DNA of 64,000 bases from Agarivorans litoreus (lineage in GTDB: Bacteria > Pseudomonadota > Gammaproteobacteria > Enterobacterales > Celerinatantimonadaceae), in contig NZ_BLPI01000001.1 in assembly GCF_019649015.1 (NCBI RefSeq), positions 577,501-641,500 of the forward strand. Reading direction: 5' to 3'. Positions 20,529 through 32,341 of this stretch are shown here, piece by piece; position 1 is the first letter of the stretch; each line of letters opens with the position of its first letter. The position numbers and the translations under genes are program-made. The notes under the pieces were generated by a model that made no database searches, had not been told where the DNA came from, and saw only the letters and a list, made by a program, of their open reading frames with translations.

Positions 20529-21316
20529 TAGCGAACAATGCCTCGGCCGTTTTCTTTTAGAAAATCGGCAAACAATTTTACTTCTGGGAATTGCTCAGCT
20601 GATAACTCTATTTGTTTAAGCGCCTCTTCTAAAGTATTGCCGCTGCGATAGAGCGTTTTGTAGGCTTGACGAATTGCCTTAATAGCCTCTTTGCTAAACC
20701 CCCTGCGCAACAAACCCTCGGTATTTACCGCTACGGGACGAGCGTAATTACCCACAGCCATCACATAGGGAGGAACATCTTTGTTTACTGCCGCACATCC
20801 ACCAACAAAGGCGTAAGAGCCAACTTTACCAAACTGATGAATAGCTGCTTGGCCACCAAAAATCACGTTATCACCAATAGTCACGTGGCCAGCCAACGTA
20901 GCATTATTTGCAAAAATACAGCCATTACCCACTACACAATCATGAGCAACATGCGCATTAATCATAAATAAACAATTGCTACCGATTTTAGTAATGCCTT
21001 GGTCTTGAGTCGTACCGCGGTGAATAGTGACACTTTCTCGAATGGTATTATTATCGCCAATTTCTAAATAAGTTTCTTCGCCGGCATATTTCAAGTCTTG
21101 GCAATCTTCACCTACCGAGGCAAATTGAAAAATGCGGTTATTATTACCAATTTTGGAGTGACCTTTAATCACTACATGTGAAGCGATTTGACAGTTATCA
21201 CCAATCTCCACTTCACCGCGAATAATGGTAAAAGCACCAACAGTAGTGTTGGCACCAATTTTTACATTACCTCCGATGATGGCGCTTGGATGTATACTTG
21301 CAGTGCTATCTATCAT
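20528..21316 (-). CDS. lpxA: UDP-N-acetylglucosamine O-acyltransferase
   Basis: The first enzyme of lipid A synthesis: it transfers a 3-hydroxyacyl chain from ACP to UDP-GlcNAc. A left-handed beta-helix of hexapeptide repeats is followed by a helical C-terminus; the catalytic histidine is in INAHVAHDC. Choosing the ATG at 21316 ([10 protein letters not shown]) gives exactly 262 residues like E. coli and has GGAG 6 nt upstream. A GTG four codons earlier (21328) is the alternative, less well supported. It is coupled to lpxB downstream and follows fabZ. Confidence 0.97.
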   Translation of the reverse strand: MIDSTASIHPSAIIGGNVKIGANTTVGAFTIIRGEVEIGDNCQIASHVVIKGHSKIGNNNRIFQFASVGEDCQDLKYAGEETYLEIGDNNTIRESVTIHRGTTQDQGITKIGSNCLFMINAHVAHDCVVGNGCIFANNATLAGHVTIGDNVIFGGQAAIHQFGKVGSYAFVGGCAAVNKDVPPYVMAVGNYARPVAVNTEGLLRRGFSKEAIKAIRQAYKTLYRSGNTLEEALKQIELSAEQFPEVKLFADFLKENGRGIVR

Positions 21317-21328
21317 ATTCAGCTCCAC

Positions 21329-21784
21329 TTACTTGTAGGCCCTACGTGCGCACATGATTTCGCCGCTACATACCACTTCGCCTTCTACCTTAGCGACACA
21401 GTTAAATTTACCTATGCCGCGACGGTCGCGCAATAATTCAACTTCAAGGTGCAAAACGTCACCAGGGCCAACCGGCTTTTTAAAGCGAGCGTTATCAATA
21501 CCGGCAAAGTAGTAAAGCTCGTTATCGGCCGGTTTTGTGGTAGATTTAAACGCCAAAATTCCAGTACATTGAGCCAACGCCTCGAGTATCAATACGCCAG
21601 GGAAAACGGGTTGTTGTGGAAAGTGGCCAGTAAAAAACGGTTCATTAAAAGTTACGTTTTTAATGGCGTGTAGAGTTTTACCTTCTTCAAAATCTAATAC
21701 CCGGTCTACCAACAAAAATGGGTAGCGGTGCGGCAAAAGCTCCATGATGTCTTGAATTTCTAGGCGGTTAAGTGGTTTAGTCAA
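21329..21784 (-). CDS. fabZ: 3-hydroxyacyl-ACP dehydratase FabZ
   Basis: A hot-dog fold dehydratase that converts 3-hydroxyacyl-ACP to trans-2-enoyl-ACP in fatty acid synthesis. 151 residues, as in E. coli, with the active-site histidine in the [15 protein letters not shown] motif and the glutamate in LILEALAQ. The start codon is TTG at 21784, with AGGA about 7 nt upstream. Its position between lpxD and lpxA links lipid A and phospholipid synthesis, which compete for the same ACP substrate. Confidence 0.97.
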   Translation of the reverse strand: MTKPLNRLEIQDIMELLPHRYPFLLVDRVLDFEEGKTLHAIKNVTFNEPFFTGHFPQQPVFPGVLILEALAQCTGILAFKSTTKPADNELYYFAGIDNARFKKPVGPGDVLHLEVELLRDRRGIGKFNCVAKVEGEVVCSGEIMCARRAYK

Positions 21785-21798
21785 AATCTGTTCCTAAT

Positions 21799-22824
21799 TT
21801 AGTCGGCTTTTGCGTTGTGTTTACGTTCTAAGCTTACAATTCGTTTATGCATCTCATCAATTTGAGATAAGCGGGCCATAGATTTTCGCCAATGGCGATT
21901 AGCTTGGGTGGGCATGCCGGAAGAATAAACCCCTGGCTCACTGATTGACTTAATGACCATTGAGAAAGCGGTAATCGTCACTTTGTCGCATATTTCAATG
22001 TGACCATTAATGCCCACACCACCACCAATTATGCAGTAGCAGCCAATTTTGGTACTACCGGCAATTCCGGTAGTGCCAGCAATCGCAGTTCCACTACCAA
22101 TCGTTACGTTGTGTCCAATATGTACTTGGTTATCAATAAGAACGTTCGATGCTATTTCAGTATTATCGAGCGCGCCTCGGTCAATAGAAACTGACGCACC
22201 TATTTCAACTTTGTCACCAATAATTACGGTACCCAATTGCGGTATTTTAAGCCATTGGCCCTGCTTATTCGCGTAACCAAAACCATCAGCACCAATTACA
22301 GTATTACTTTGAACTAAACATTGTTGGCCAATTTCAACTTCGTGATAAACGCTGCAATTAGCCCATAGCTTTGTTTCTGCGCCAATAGATGCATTTCTAC
22401 CGATAAAACAACCTGCACCGATTTGCACGCCGTCACCTAATACAACGCCACTTTCAATAACAGCATTTGCGCCAACTGATACATTACTACCAATACTCGC
22501 GTTATCATCGATGATAGCAGATGGGTGAATTCCGTAAGCACAATCAGGTGTTGTGTCTAAAAGCTGCGCCAACTGAGCGTAACTCACATATGGGTCTTCG
22601 CTAATTAGCGTATTCCCAGAAAAAGCATCTGAGTAATTTTTAGGCAGAATAAGCGCCCCTGCTTTACTCGTAGCTAGCAAAGGTTTGTACTTTGCATTCG
22701 TTAAAAAGCTTATCTCTTGCGCCCCAGCTTTGTCGAAGGGCGCTATATTTGAAATAAGTTGCTCGGGGTCCCCCTTTAGGGGAAGCCCGAGATGCTCAGC
22801 GATTTGGCCAAGGCTTAGTGCCAT
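21799..22824 (-). CDS. lpxD: UDP-3-O-acylglucosamine N-acyltransferase
   Basis: Adds the second 3-hydroxyacyl chain in lipid A synthesis. 341 residues, identical in length to E. coli LpxD. It has the N-terminal uridine-binding domain, a long hexapeptide-repeat helix and a C-terminal helix. The catalytic histidine is in IDNQVHIGHNVTIG, and GADGFGYA is the conserved LpxD motif. ATG start, 2 bp after the skp stop codon. Confidence 0.98.
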   Translation of the reverse strand: MALSLGQIAEHLGLPLKGDPEQLISNIAPFDKAGAQEISFLTNAKYKPLLATSKAGALILPKNYSDAFSGNTLISEDPYVSYAQLAQLLDTTPDCAYGIHPSAIIDDNASIGSNVSVGANAVIESGVVLGDGVQIGAGCFIGRNASIGAETKLWANCSVYHEVEIGQQCLVQSNTVIGADGFGYANKQGQWLKIPQLGTVIIGDKVEIGASVSIDRGALDNTEIASNVLIDNQVHIGHNVTIGSGTAIAGTTGIAGSTKIGCYCIIGGGVGINGHIEICDKVTITAFSMVIKSISEPGVYSSGMPTQANRHWRKSMARLSQIDEMHKRIVSLERKHNAKAD

Positions 22825-22826
22825 AT

Positions 22827-23336
22827 TTACTTACTCTTACTAACTTGTTGAACAACTTTTTTGGTAATATCTAAAGAATCAGATGCGTACGCGGTTGCAT
22901 CTAAAGGTAATACTAAATCGTAGCCGTGTGCTTTAGATACTTCAACAATCGCATCTTGAACTTTAACCATTAATTTCTGTTGCTCTTCTGCACCGCGACG
23001 ACGCTGGTCCTCTTCTAAATTCTTACGCTTAAGCTTGTATTCAGCCTGCATAGTTTCTAGTTGGCGAGTAATTTTGGTTACTTCTTGTTGGCCAAGGAGT
23101 TCACCATCTTTCTCGCGTTTGTCGTAAAGTCTTTGCATTTCGGTTTCTAAGCCCCGAACCTCTTGAACGCGTACTTCGAACTCATCTTTCAACGTTTTTT
23201 GTAAGGTATCGCGCTGTGGTAATTGCTGGAATACTTCAGCAATATTTATCACAGCAATTTTTGTTTTTGCTAGCGCGCTAAAACTTGGGGTTACAATAGT
23301 TGCAGCAAGGGCAACGGCAGCAATTAGTTTTTTCAA
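22827..23336 (-). CDS. skp: periplasmic chaperone Skp (OmpH family)
   Basis: Skp holds unfolded outer membrane proteins in the periplasm on the way to BamA. The protein has a signal peptide (about 22 residues, cleaved after FSALA), a short beta segment (KIAVINIAEVF) and a long charged coiled-coil tentacle region. I choose TTG at 23336, preceded by AGGAG with 8 nt spacing, giving 169 residues starting MKKLIAA; the earlier TTG at 23357 would add seven residues before the signal peptide. It lies directly after bamA, the conserved order. Confidence 0.94.
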   Translation of the reverse strand: MKKLIAAVALAATIVTPSFSALAKTKIAVINIAEVFQQLPQRDTLQKTLKDEFEVRVQEVRGLETEMQRLYDKREKDGELLGQQEVTKITRQLETMQAEYKLKRKNLEEDQRRRGAEEQQKLMVKVQDAIVEVSKAHGYDLVLPLDATAYASDSLDITKKVVQQVSKSK

Positions 23337-23360
23337 AAGATTGACTCCTAAAATCAAAAG

Positions 23361-25790
23361 TTAAAAAGTTTGGCCAATATTAAATGAGAAGGCTTCAGAA
23401 CGATCTCCTTCATAACTCTTAATTGGCTTAGCAAATGAGAATACCAATGGTCCCATTGGAGAAAACCATTGTATAGACACACCTACTGATGCTCGAATTC
23501 GGTCTGGTGATGAATAATCACCAAAACGGTCACAATATCTAATACATTGCATTTGACTATATCGTTCATAATCGAACTCTGTATCCCAGACTGTACCAAA
23601 ATCTATAAATGCAGTAGTACGAACTTGACGAATATAGGCTTCGTCAAGAAATGGTGTTGGGAAGATAAGTTCAGCTGAACCGACCGCTAAGGCGTTGCCA
23701 CCTACTGAATCATCAGACGAGGTAACATAAGAGCTGCCGTTGTTATCCACCAGGTAAAGCGCTCGTGGGCCAACGGTATTTGAACGGAAACCACGTAAGG
23801 TGGAGTAACCACCGGCATAAAAGTTTTCGAAGAAAGGTAAAATTTGATCGTTACCCTCTATCTGTCCGTAACCATTCCCGTATCCCACCTTACCTCTAAC
23901 GGCTAAAGCCCAGTCATGATTGGTGGTAATAGGGAAGAAGTGACGAGTATCAAAACTCATTTTAAAATACTGAACGTCTGAACCAGGAATGGTGATTTTA
24001 GTATCAAACTTTTGCGACGAACCTGCGGTTGGCATTGAGCCATTGTTTAAAGTGTTACGACTCCACCCCAAAGTGGTATCTAGAGATCCAAAGGTCAATG
24101 AACCATCATCATTTCGATGTGGCGCATAAATATCCCAAAACTGTTGGATTTGCGCATAGGCATTTAATTGCGAAATTTTATTTTGCTCTAAACCTAGGCT
24201 GACACTTAGGCGGTTGTATTCATTTACCGGGAACCCAAGAGTGCCGCGTAGACCAATGGTTTCATTGTTATAGTCTACGATATCAGCTTTTGATGCTTCG
24301 AAATCTGTATAGTAAAATCTCCCGCCAAAGCTTACACCGTCTTTAGTGAAGTAAGGGTCTGTAAAGTTTACGTCGAAGTTCTTAGAGTATTTATTGGTAC
24401 TAATATTAATACCCGCTCGATTACCTGTACCAAGAAAATTATCCTGTTGCACCCCAGCAGAAAGGCTCAAACCAGACTCTGTGCCAAAACCTACGCCAGC
24501 ATTGAACGAACCAGAAGGCTGTTCTTTAACGGTAAAATTCACATCAACTTGATCGTCTGAGCCAGGCACTTTTACTGTATCAACATCGACAGTTTCGAAA
24601 AAGCCTAGTCGACTTAAACGCGCCCTTGATTGCTCCACCAAACGATTTGAAAGCCAAGTGCCTTCCATTTGACGCATTTCACGACGCAGCACTTCATCTT
24701 TAGTAATGGTGTTACCGCTAACATTGATACGACGCACATACACTCGACTACCAGGATCAATGTTTATGTTAAGTACCACCGATTTAGTCTCATCATCAAT
24801 AACCGGGAATACATTTACCTGAGGATAAGCATAGCCATAGCGCCCTAAAAACTTAGAAAGCAACTCTTCTGTTTTTGTCACTTCGGCGCCACTGTATGTA
24901 TCACCTTCTTTAATGCTAACTAATCCATTTAACTCAGCGCTCTTATCTAGGAGGTTACCCGCTAACTCAACTTTCTCTACCGTGTAAATCTCGCCTTCAT
25001 CAACGTTAATGGTGATGTAAATGCCTTTCTTATCTGGCGTTAAAGCAACTTGAGTGGAATCGACTTTAAAGCGGATATATCCACGGTCGTAATAAAAGCT
25101 GTTGATGGTTTCTAAGTCACCAGCCAGTTTTTGCTTTTGATATTTTTGATCAGCTAAAACATTCCACCAAGGAGCATTATCAGTGAGCGTCATACGCTTA
25201 ATTAGCTCACCCGAAGAAAATTTTTGATTACCAATAATGTTAATTTGTTCAATTTCCGCGGATAGTCCCTCTTGGAAATTAAACTTCAAATCAACTCGAT
25301 TGCGCGGCAATGGCGTAACAATGGCTTTTACTCGAGCACTGTACTTACCCACACTGTAGTAAAAGTCTTCTAGACTTTTTTCTATATTACGCAAGTTAGT
25401 TTTATCTAGCGGCTCACCAATTTTTATCCCTGATGAGCGCAATGACTCTTCAAGTTGTTCCGTTTTTATATCTTTATTACCTGAATACTCAATATTGCTG
25501 ACAGTTGGCCTTTCAAGAACCTTGAATACCAGCGCATCTCCATCACGATAAACCTGAATATCTTCGAAGTTTCCACTGCGATACAATCGCTTAATACTCT
25601 CACTAACTTGAGAGCTATCAACCTCATCACCAACGCGTAAAGGAATTTGTAACAGCGCGGCACCCAACGATACCCTTTGCAATCCCTCGAGCCGAATATC
25701 TGCAACAGTAAACGCCGAATTGTCCGCGGCGAGAGTCGTTCCCGAGATGCAGGCTAGTAAAAGTCCAACAACCAACTGCTTTTTGAACAT
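23361..25790 (-). CDS. bamA: outer membrane protein assembly factor BamA
   Basis: The essential central subunit of the BAM complex, which inserts beta-barrel proteins in the outer membrane. 809 residues (E. coli 810): a signal peptide ending near ISGTTLAA, five POTRA domains (about 23-424), and a 16-strand C-terminal barrel with the conserved [17 protein letters not shown] loop (VRGF-type motif) and terminal phenylalanine (FNIGQTF). Between rseP and skp, as in all gammaproteobacteria. Confidence 0.98.
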   Translation of the reverse strand: MFKKQLVVGLLLACISGTTLAADNSAFTVADIRLEGLQRVSLGAALLQIPLRVGDEVDSSQVSESIKRLYRSGNFEDIQVYRDGDALVFKVLERPTVSNIEYSGNKDIKTEQLEESLRSSGIKIGEPLDKTNLRNIEKSLEDFYYSVGKYSARVKAIVTPLPRNRVDLKFNFQEGLSAEIEQINIIGNQKFSSGELIKRMTLTDNAPWWNVLADQKYQKQKLAGDLETINSFYYDRGYIRFKVDSTQVALTPDKKGIYITINVDEGEIYTVEKVELAGNLLDKSAELNGLVSIKEGDTYSGAEVTKTEELLSKFLGRYGYAYPQVNVFPVIDDETKSVVLNINIDPGSRVYVRRINVSGNTITKDEVLRREMRQMEGTWLSNRLVEQSRARLSRLGFFETVDVDTVKVPGSDDQVDVNFTVKEQPSGSFNAGVGFGTESGLSLSAGVQQDNFLGTGNRAGINISTNKYSKNFDVNFTDPYFTKDGVSFGGRFYYTDFEASKADIVDYNNETIGLRGTLGFPVNEYNRLSVSLGLEQNKISQLNAYAQIQQFWDIYAPHRNDDGSLTFGSLDTTLGWSRNTLNNGSMPTAGSSQKFDTKITIPGSDVQYFKMSFDTRHFFPITTNHDWALAVRGKVGYGNGYGQIEGNDQILPFFENFYAGGYSTLRGFRSNTVGPRALYLVDNNGSSYVTSSDDSVGGNALAVGSAELIFPTPFLDEAYIRQVRTTAFIDFGTVWDTEFDYERYSQMQCIRYCDRFGDYSSPDRIRASVGVSIQWFSPMGPLVFSFAKPIKSYEGDRSEAFSFNIGQTF

Positions 25791-25817
25791 AAGAAAAAAG
25801 AACGTCCTATTTAATTG

Positions 25818-27170
25818 TTATAAGCGCATGAAATCATTAAAAATAGCCAGGCTCATCAAAGCCATTACTAATACTGCACCAATCCTAAATCCAATTTCCT
25901 GCACACGCTCTGACACGGGTTTACCAGTAATACCTTCGACAGCAAAAAACACTAAGTGCCCTCCATCTAGTACTGGTAAGGGAAATAAATTAATAATGCC
26001 TAAGTTAATACTAACCAAAGCAACAAAACCTAAAAAATACACCAACCCATAATCAGCCGTGGCACCAGCACCTTTAGCGATAGAGATTGGACCGCTAAGG
26101 TTATCTAATGAAACCACCCCTGTCACCAATTTACCGATCATTGACACTGTCAATTTGCTTAAATGCCAAGTTCGTTCGAGTGACTTACCAAATGCATCAA
26201 AAACACCATAATGCAAGTCAATTCGGTACTCTTCTGGAAACTCGGATACTTCGGGCGCTAAACCCACGTAGCCGCTTTCTTTACCTTGGTATTCTCTAGC
26301 TTCAGGAGTCATGGTTAGCTGTACTGGACTACCAGAACGCTCAACATCAACAACAATTGACTGATGCGGCCTAGCTTGAACATAAGTTACAAAATCTTGC
26401 CAAGAAGCGAGATTAACGCCATCTAGTGCTAACAGCTTATCGCCCTCTAACAAACCAGCCTCTGCGGCAGGTTTACCAGCAACCACCTTAGCAACGTTCA
26501 TCGAGATGCTTGGACTAAATGGCTGTAGGCCTAAACTAATAATTGGACTTTGCTGCTCACTGTCCAACTGCCACTGGCGAATATCCAAGTAAGCTGTTTG
26601 AGTTCGTTGGGTTTCTGTATCTTTGACTTCTACCGCCATCGACTCATTACCAAGCTGGCTAACCAAGGCTAAGTTGACGCTTTCCCAATCTAGGGTTTTC
26701 TGGCCGTCAATCATGATAATCTCGTGACCTGAACGAAGGCCCGCTTGTTCAGCAATACTGTTAGGTGCAACACCACCTAGAACTGGTTTTACTGAAGGAA
26801 CACCAATAACAAACATCAGCCAGAAGGCTAATATAGCTAGCAAAAAGTTAGCAATAGGACCAGCCGCGACAACAGCACTGCGCTGACCCAATGTTTTATT
26901 ATTAAAGGCTTGAGAGCGAAGCTCGGCAGGCACTTCGGCTACTCGTTCATCGAGCATTTTCACGTAGCCACCAAGCGGGATAATCGCCACTACGTATTCA
27001 GTACCATCTTTGGCAGTTCTACGCCACAGCGCTTTACCAAAGCCTATTGAAAAGCGCTCTACTTTAACACCACAACGACGGGCGACCCAAAAGTGGCCAA
27101 ACTCATGCACTGTTACCAAGATGCCTAGGGCAATAATAAAAAAGCTGGTGTTCCAAATCACTTCGTTCAT
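25818..27170 (-). CDS. rseP: site-2 zinc metalloprotease RseP
   Basis: An inner membrane protease that cleaves anti-sigma-E factor RseA after DegS in the envelope stress response and also clears signal peptides. 450 residues as in E. coli. The zinc site HEFGH is at residues 22-26 in the first membrane helix, two PDZ domains follow at about 115-310, and the LDGGHL motif supplies the third zinc ligand near 400. Start overlaps the dxr stop by 4 bp (ATGA). Confidence 0.98.
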   Translation of the reverse strand: MNEVIWNTSFFIIALGILVTVHEFGHFWVARRCGVKVERFSIGFGKALWRRTAKDGTEYVVAIIPLGGYVKMLDERVAEVPAELRSQAFNNKTLGQRSAVVAAGPIANFLLAILAFWLMFVIGVPSVKPVLGGVAPNSIAEQAGLRSGHEIIMIDGQKTLDWESVNLALVSQLGNESMAVEVKDTETQRTQTAYLDIRQWQLDSEQQSPIISLGLQPFSPSISMNVAKVVAGKPAAEAGLLEGDKLLALDGVNLASWQDFVTYVQARPHQSIVVDVERSGSPVQLTMTPEAREYQGKESGYVGLAPEVSEFPEEYRIDLHYGVFDAFGKSLERTWHLSKLTVSMIGKLVTGVVSLDNLSGPISIAKGAGATADYGLVYFLGFVALVSINLGIINLFPLPVLDGGHLVFFAVEGITGKPVSERVQEIGFRIGAVLVMALMSLAIFNDFMRL

Positions 27171-28369
27171 GCACAGATCCTTTTAACCGCTGCATCAGCA
27201 TGCATTCGCGCCCTTTGGTCGACCTCTAGTAAAACTGAAAGTTCAGTTTCGGCGCCCATATAACTCTGTTTATCCAAGCAAGTGGCGACAACTTCGGCAA
27301 TCTGGGTGAATTTTATCCGCTCTGCCAAAAATGCTTCCACGGCGATTTCGTTAGCCGCATTTAAGCAAGTCGTAGCAGTTTGGCTGTCATAACAGGCATC
27401 GATAGCCAATTTCAAGCAAGGGTATTTAGCATAATCGGGTGGAATAAAGCTCAATTCGCCAATGCTGAAGAAATCCAAAGCCTCTACTCCAGAAACTTGC
27501 CGTTGTGGGTATGCCATCACATGGGCGATTGGCGTAGCCATATCCGGTTGGCCCATTTGCGCAAGCACCGAACCATCGCAGTACTGCACCATGGAATGAA
27601 TGATTGATTGAGGGTGAATAATCACATCTATTTGATTAGGTTGAGTATTAAATAAGCGCTTAGCTTCTATATACTCTAAACCCTTGTTCATCATGGTGGC
27701 TGAGTCTACCGAGATCTTTTGCCCCATCGACCAATTTGGATGTGCGCAAGCTTGCGCTGGAGTTACCGACGACAAGCTTGCCAACTCGGTGTATCTAAAA
27801 GGCCCACCAGAACCGGTAAGCAAAATTTTGCTTACGCCAGCCTCAGACAAATTACAATAACCAAGCTGCTGTTGAACTTGTTCTGGCATACATTGGAATA
27901 TGGCATTATGTTCACTATCGACCGGTAGAATTTGAGCACCGCTTTTTTTGGCCGCTTCCATGAAGATAGCGCCGCTCATTACCAAGGCTTCTTTATTAGC
28001 CAACAACACGGTTTTGCCTGCCTCTACTGCAGCCAATGTAGGTAACAAACCCGCTGCGCCAACAATAGCAGCCATCACCAATTCAACTTCAGAGGCCTTA
28101 ACCAGGTCCGCAATGGCCTTATCACCGCTAGGTACTTCTACCTTAAGAGACTCAACTTTAATCGCTTCACGCAGTTTATGATTACTAGGTTCGTCGGCCA
28201 TTAGCGCGTATTGAGGAGAAAACTCTCGACAAATTTCCAACATAGCGCTTAGGTTTTTCCCCCCCGTCACACCAAATAAAGAAAAACTCCGTGGGTTTTC
28301 GCGAATAACTTTAAGGGTACTGCTACCAATCGACCCGGTGGCGCCAAGAATAACCAATTGCTTGCTCAT
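27167..28369 (-). CDS. dxr: 1-deoxy-D-xylulose 5-phosphate reductoisomerase
   Basis: Converts DXP to methylerythritol 4-phosphate with NADPH, the committed step of the MEP isoprenoid pathway that feeds undecaprenyl phosphate synthesis by the nearby uppS. 400 residues. The NADPH loop [11 protein letters not shown] is at the N-terminus; the metal site is in [12 protein letters not shown] and the flexible loop is in [20 protein letters not shown]. The ATG at 28369 (MSKQLVILG) is preferred to the TTG one codon earlier. Confidence 0.98.
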   Translation of the reverse strand: MSKQLVILGATGSIGSSTLKVIRENPRSFSLFGVTGGKNLSAMLEICREFSPQYALMADEPSNHKLREAIKVESLKVEVPSGDKAIADLVKASEVELVMAAIVGAAGLLPTLAAVEAGKTVLLANKEALVMSGAIFMEAAKKSGAQILPVDSEHNAIFQCMPEQVQQQLGYCNLSEAGVSKILLTGSGGPFRYTELASLSSVTPAQACAHPNWSMGQKISVDSATMMNKGLEYIEAKRLFNTQPNQIDVIIHPQSIIHSMVQYCDGSVLAQMGQPDMATPIAHVMAYPQRQVSGVEALDFFSIGELSFIPPDYAKYPCLKLAIDACYDSQTATTCLNAANEIAVEAFLAERIKFTQIAEVVATCLDKQSYMGAETELSVLLEVDQRARMHADAAVKRICA

Positions 28370-28375
28370 CAAGGG

Positions 28376-29218
28376 CTACATCCAATGAAGGAAGAAAAAA
28401 GCAAATACTGGCATCGCTGCCGTCATGCTGTCAATCCGGTCAAGTAAGCCGCCATGGCCTGGAAGTAAACTACCGCTGTCTTTTATTCCAGCTTGACGCT
28501 TAAACATGCTTTCAACTAAATCACCAACAACCGAGGCTAGAACAGTAAATCCACTGGCAATCACTAATACCCACTCTTTGCCTTCTGGTATGTCTAAGAA
28601 GATAAATGCGCCAACCGTAACTAGAGCCGCAACAGCCAAGCCACCTAACAAACCTTCAATGGTTTTTTTTGGGCTAACATTTTTAGCCAACTTGCGCTTA
28701 CCAAAACGCTTACCGGCAAAATAAGCCCCAGTATCTGCAGCCCAAACTAGCAACAATACATAAAGTACCCAAGCACCACCAACAGCTGGATTGCTAGGGT
28801 CAACCGAGCGTAAAAAGACTAAAGACCAAAAGAATGGCAGTAGCACTACAAGCCCAACTAGCAACTTAAAGACGCTACTGTTGTGCCAAAACGTCGCCGA
28901 ATGAGGATAACGTGAAAGTAAATATAAACTACTTAGCCAAGCAGCTACAGCAAGGCCGAGCATGGCGCTAAACCAAGTTGATTGCGCGAGGCTATCGAGT
29001 GGGAGTTGCCACAAGCTAAACCCAAAAACCAATGAGAAGACAACAAAAAAGCTCAAACGCTTTGAGCCTCGGTCAGACACCACTCTAGCCCATTCTCTGG
29101 CTGCCAATACCAGCACCAAAGCAAATACCACCGCTAAGCCAAACAGCGGTAACATGAAAATTGCAGCTAGGGCCAAAGGCGCTAATATCAGCGCCGTTAT
29201 GATTCTTTGCTTAAGCAA
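28376..29218 (-). CDS. cdsA: phosphatidate cytidylyltransferase
   Basis: An integral membrane enzyme making CDP-diacylglycerol from phosphatidate and CTP. It has about eight membrane segments and the C-terminal CDS signature ([20 protein letters not shown], then GLLDRIDS). The start is uncertain: TTG at 29218 follows AGGA by 5 nt and gives [11 protein letters not shown], aligning with E. coli; the ATG at 29230 adds four residues and contains that AGGA in its own codons. The gene overlaps the end of uppS. About 280 residues. Confidence 0.95.
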   Translation of the reverse strand: MLKQRIITALILAPLALAAIFMLPLFGLAVVFALVLVLAAREWARVVSDRGSKRLSFFVVFSLVFGFSLWQLPLDSLAQSTWFSAMLGLAVAAWLSSLYLLSRYPHSATFWHNSSVFKLLVGLVVLLPFFWSLVFLRSVDPSNPAVGGAWVLYVLLLVWAADTGAYFAGKRFGKRKLAKNVSPKKTIEGLLGGLAVAALVTVGAFIFLDIPEGKEWVLVIASGFTVLASVVGDLVESMFKRQAGIKDSGSLLPGHGGLLDRIDSMTAAMPVFAFFFLHWM

Positions 29219-30002
29219 AATGATCCTCATTTTTTTGATTGTCTATCAACAAAGCTTGTACCTGTTCCCCAGTACAACCAAAGCGACGCTCGCGACTCAC
29301 AAATGCAGCAATGGCCTCGCCAAATGCATCTTCGTCAAAGTCTGGCCACAACACATCACTAAAGTAAAGCTCTGCATAAGCGGTTTGCCATAGCAAAAAG
29401 TTACTAATTCGGTGATCGCCACCGGTGCGGATTAATAAATCCACGTCGCCCACAGTGTCGCTTTCCATTAATGCCGAGATATGCTCTTCACTAATGTCTT
29501 GCGCATCTAAGTAACCCTTTTTAACTTGTTCAGCTAATTGTTGGCTAGCGTTTACAATGTCCCAGCGGCCACCGTAGTTAGCAGCAATGTTTAGTACTAA
29601 GCCATCGTTTGCCGCTGTTTCATTTTGGGCAATGGCAATGCGTTTTTGCAATTTGTCACTAAAGCGAGAAGTATCACCAATTATTCTTAGTTGTACATTA
29701 TTGTTTTTCAGTTTTTTAACTTCTCGTTGCAAAACTGTCAAAAACAAATTCATTAAGCTTGACACTTCTTCTTCCGGGCGTCGCCAGTTCTCACTGCTAA
29801 AGGCAAACAAAGTTAACGACTTTACGCCTAATTGAGTGGCAAAACTTACAGCCCGTCTTACAGACTTCACCCCTGCTTGGTGGCCAAACATGCGCAATTT
29901 GCCACGTTGCTGAGCCCAACGCCCGTTGCCATCCATAATGATGGCAACATGCTTTGGCATAGCATCTTTCACGGCTAACTGCTGCGCTTCAGGTAAGGTC
30001 AT
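29211..30002 (-). CDS. uppS: undecaprenyl diphosphate synthase (cis-prenyltransferase)
   Basis: Adds eight isopentenyl units to farnesyl diphosphate to build the C55 carrier for peptidoglycan and O-antigen. 263 residues. The catalytic aspartate D24 is in [33 protein letters not shown] and [19 protein letters not shown] are the other conserved family motifs. ATG start. A terminator separates it from frr upstream, so this gene probably begins a new transcription unit running into cdsA. Confidence 0.98.
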   Translation of the reverse strand: MTLPEAQQLAVKDAMPKHVAIIMDGNGRWAQQRGKLRMFGHQAGVKSVRRAVSFATQLGVKSLTLFAFSSENWRRPEEEVSSLMNLFLTVLQREVKKLKNNNVQLRIIGDTSRFSDKLQKRIAIAQNETAANDGLVLNIAANYGGRWDIVNASQQLAEQVKKGYLDAQDISEEHISALMESDTVGDVDLLIRTGGDHRISNFLLWQTAYAELYFSDVLWPDFDEDAFGEAIAAFVSRERRFGCTGEQVQALLIDNQKNEDHFA

Positions 30003-30022
30003 AATTCACTACTCTTACTTAC

Positions 30023-30049
30023 AAAAAAAAACCGTGTAACAAGACACGG
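30023..30049 (-). terminator. Rho-independent terminator after frr
   Basis: On the minus strand CCGTGT, loop CTTGTT, ACACGG is followed by nine T, between the frr stop and the uppS start. It should end the rpsB-tsf-pyrH-frr transcript. Confidence 0.85.
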
Positions 30050-30071
30050 CTATTTTCAATCTATAAATCGA

Positions 30072-30629
30072 TTAAACTTCAAGCAACTCTGCTTCTTTTG
30101 CGGCTAAAGCTTCATCAACTTGCTTAACAGCCGCATCAGTAATTTTTTGAATTTCGTCTTGAGCACGACGATCATCATCTTCACCAATTTCTTTTTCTTT
30201 AAGCAGTTCCTTAACATCACCATTTGCGTCACGACGAATGTTACGAATTGCCACACGCGCTTGCTCAGCTTCGGCGCGAACAATTTTAATAAGATCGCGA
30301 CGGCGTTCTTCAGTAAGCATTGGCAACGGAATGCGGATAAGGGTACCGGCCGAAGACGGATTTAAGCCTAAGTCTGAGCTCATAATTGCTTTTTCTACCG
30401 CACTAATTAAGCTTGCATCAAAAACGGTTACAGTTAACGTACGCGAGTCTTCAGTTGATACGTTACCAACTTGCTTCAGCGGCGTATCTACACCGTAATA
30501 AGGCACCATAATGCCGTCTAATAGACTTGTGTGGGCGCGGCCAGTGCGGACCTTAGACATTTGAGTTTTTAAAGACTCAATGCTTTTACCCATGCGTGTT
30601 TGAGCATCTTGTTTGATTTCGTTAATCAC
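30072..30629 (-). CDS. frr: ribosome recycling factor
   Basis: RRF acts with EF-G to split post-termination ribosomes. 185 residues, the standard length, with a helical stem ([21 protein letters not shown]), the beta domain, and PPLTEERR-like [15 protein letters not shown]. It is the last gene of the rpsB-tsf-pyrH-frr set, 11 bp after pyrH. ATG start. Confidence 0.98.
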   Translation of the reverse strand: MINEIKQDAQTRMGKSIESLKTQMSKVRTGRAHTSLLDGIMVPYYGVDTPLKQVGNVSTEDSRTLTVTVFDASLISAVEKAIMSSDLGLNPSSAGTLIRIPLPMLTEERRRDLIKIVRAEAEQARVAIRNIRRDANGDVKELLKEKEIGEDDDRRAQDEIQKITDAAVKQVDEALAAKEAELLEV

Positions 30630-30640
30630 GATAACTATCC

Positions 30641-31390
30641 CTACTCTGTTTCTGTTTTATTTGATACGTGACAAATTGTAGTACCTTCGTCTGCACCCAT
30701 CACAACGTTCTTCAAACTACCAGGTTTGTTCATGTTAAATACACGAATTGGCAAGTTATGATCACGTGCTAAGGTGAATGCGGCCAAATCCATCACTTTT
30801 AATTCTTTATCTAATACTTCAGCGTAATCTAGCTCACGGTAAAGTGTTGCTGCAGGGTCTTTAACTGGATCGGCGGTAAATACACCGTCTACTTTAGTGC
30901 CTTTAAGCACTGCTTCAGCTTCAATCTCAATGCCACGTAAACACGCTGCAGAGTCTGTTGTGAAGAAAGGATTACCCGTACCCGCTGAGAAAATAACAAC
31001 TTTGCCCGCTTTAAGATTGCTAATAGCATCTGCCCAGTTGTATGAATCACACACGCCGTTTAGCTCAATGGCCGACATTAAGCGCGCGTTTACAAAATTT
31101 CTGTGTAGTGCGTCTCGCATCGCTAAGCCGTTCATCACGGTTGCTAGCATACCCATGTGGTCGCCTACTACTCGGTTCATACCTGCTTTTGCAAGGCCTT
31201 CGCCTCGAAACAGGTTACCACCACCAATAACTAGCCCAACTTGGATACCTAATTCTACTAACTCTTTGATTTCAAGAGCCATACGATCCAATACTTTAGG
31301 GTCTATACCAAAACCTTCATCACCCATTAGGGCTTCACCTGAAAGTTTTAAAAGAATGCGACGATATGCAGGTTTAGGATTGGTGCTCAT
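30641..31390 (-). CDS. pyrH: uridylate kinase
   Basis: A hexameric UMP kinase of the amino acid kinase fold, supplying UDP for nucleotide and cell-wall precursor synthesis. 249 residues. [11 protein letters not shown] at the N-terminus binds ATP phosphates; [32 protein letters not shown] is split over the UMP and allosteric GTP regions. A hairpin lies between this gene and tsf. Confidence 0.98.
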   Translation of the reverse strand: MSTNPKPAYRRILLKLSGEALMGDEGFGIDPKVLDRMALEIKELVELGIQVGLVIGGGNLFRGEGLAKAGMNRVVGDHMGMLATVMNGLAMRDALHRNFVNARLMSAIELNGVCDSYNWADAISNLKAGKVVIFSAGTGNPFFTTDSAACLRGIEIEAEAVLKGTKVDGVFTADPVKDPAATLYRELDYAEVLDKELKVMDLAAFTLARDHNLPIRVFNMNKPGSLKNVVMGADEGTTICHVSNKTETE

Positions 31391-31425
31391 AGCGATGATG
31401 ATCTCTCTTATTTAGAAATACAAGA

Positions 31426-31450
31426 AGGTTGCGGCATGATACCGCAACCT
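31426..31450 (-). terminator. hairpin between tsf and pyrH (possible attenuator)
   Basis: A 9-bp perfect stem (AGGTTGCGG / CCGCAACCT) with a 7-base loop, followed on the minus strand by TCTTGTATTTC. The T run is poor, so partial termination is more likely than a full stop. Confidence 0.5.
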
Positions 31451-31465
31451 GAAGAACAACTAAAA

Positions 31466-32314
31466 TTACTTTTTAGCTGCTGCGATTTGTGCAGCTACTT
31501 CTGCAGCAAAATCTTCTTCTTTTTTCTCAATACCTTCGCCAACTTCTAGGCGAATGAAACCAGCTACTGAAGCACCTTTCTCTTTCAAGATTGCGCCAAC
31601 AGTTTTCTTAGGTTCCATGATGAACGCTTGACCAGTTAATGAAATCTCGCCGGTGAATTTCTTCATACGGCCAGTTACCATTTTCTTAGCGATTTCTTCT
31701 GGTTTACCTTCATTCATCGCAATTTCGATTTGAAGCTTTTCTTCTTTCTCAACTACGTCAGCAGGAACATCTTCAGGAGATAAGAACTCTGGCTTAGAAG
31801 CAGCAACATGCATAGCAATGTGCTTCAGCGTTTCAGCATCAGCTTCACCAGTTACAGCAACACCAATGCGCTCGCCGTGACGGTAAGAAGCGATAGTTGC
31901 ACCATCTAAGTACTCTACGCGACGAACAGAGATGTTTTCGCCAATTTTAGCGACTAACTGAACACGCTCTTCTTCAAAATCAGCTTTCAAAGTTTCGATG
32001 TCAGTTTTAGCTGCTGCAGCTGCTTCAGCAACTTTTTCAGCAAACGCTAAAAAGCTTGCGTCTTTAGCAACAAAGTCAGTTTGACAGTTGACTTCTAACA
32101 AGGCAGCAAAACCAGCGCCTTCTTTAATAATAATTGCGCCTTCGGCAGCGATGTTACCCGCTTTTTTTGCAGCTTTAGCTGCACCGCTTTTACGCATATT
32201 TTCAATCGCCAACTCGATGTCACCATCAGTTTCAGTCAACGCTTTTTTACAATCCATCATGCCTGCGCCGGTACGTTCGCGCAGTTCTTTTACTAGGGCA
32301 GCAGTAATTGCCAT
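31466..32314 (-). CDS. tsf: elongation factor Ts
   Basis: The guanine nucleotide exchange factor for EF-Tu. 282 residues (E. coli 283). The N-terminal UBA-like region ([19 protein letters not shown]) and the core motif TDFVAKD are intact. Located between rpsB and pyrH in the usual order. ATG preceded by a GAGGATC ribosome binding site. Confidence 0.98.
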   Translation of the reverse strand: MAITAALVKELRERTGAGMMDCKKALTETDGDIELAIENMRKSGAAKAAKKAGNIAAEGAIIIKEGAGFAALLEVNCQTDFVAKDASFLAFAEKVAEAAAAAKTDIETLKADFEEERVQLVAKIGENISVRRVEYLDGATIASYRHGERIGVAVTGEADAETLKHIAMHVAASKPEFLSPEDVPADVVEKEEKLQIEIAMNEGKPEEIAKKMVTGRMKKFTGEISLTGQAFIMEPKKTVGAILKEKGASVAGFIRLEVGEGIEKKEEDFAAEVAAQIAAAKK

Positions 32315-32341
32315 TTGTTTGATCCTCGACTGTTTATCGGA

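Noticed and set aside
20600-22820. Repeated short motifs through lpxA and lpxD as a possible DNA repeat array
   Set aside because: These are hexapeptide repeats of the encoded beta-helix, not a nucleotide repeat.
30897-31415. 172-codon open frame on the plus strand across pyrH
   Set aside because: Shadow of pyrH; low-complexity Ser/Pro-rich translation and no family features.
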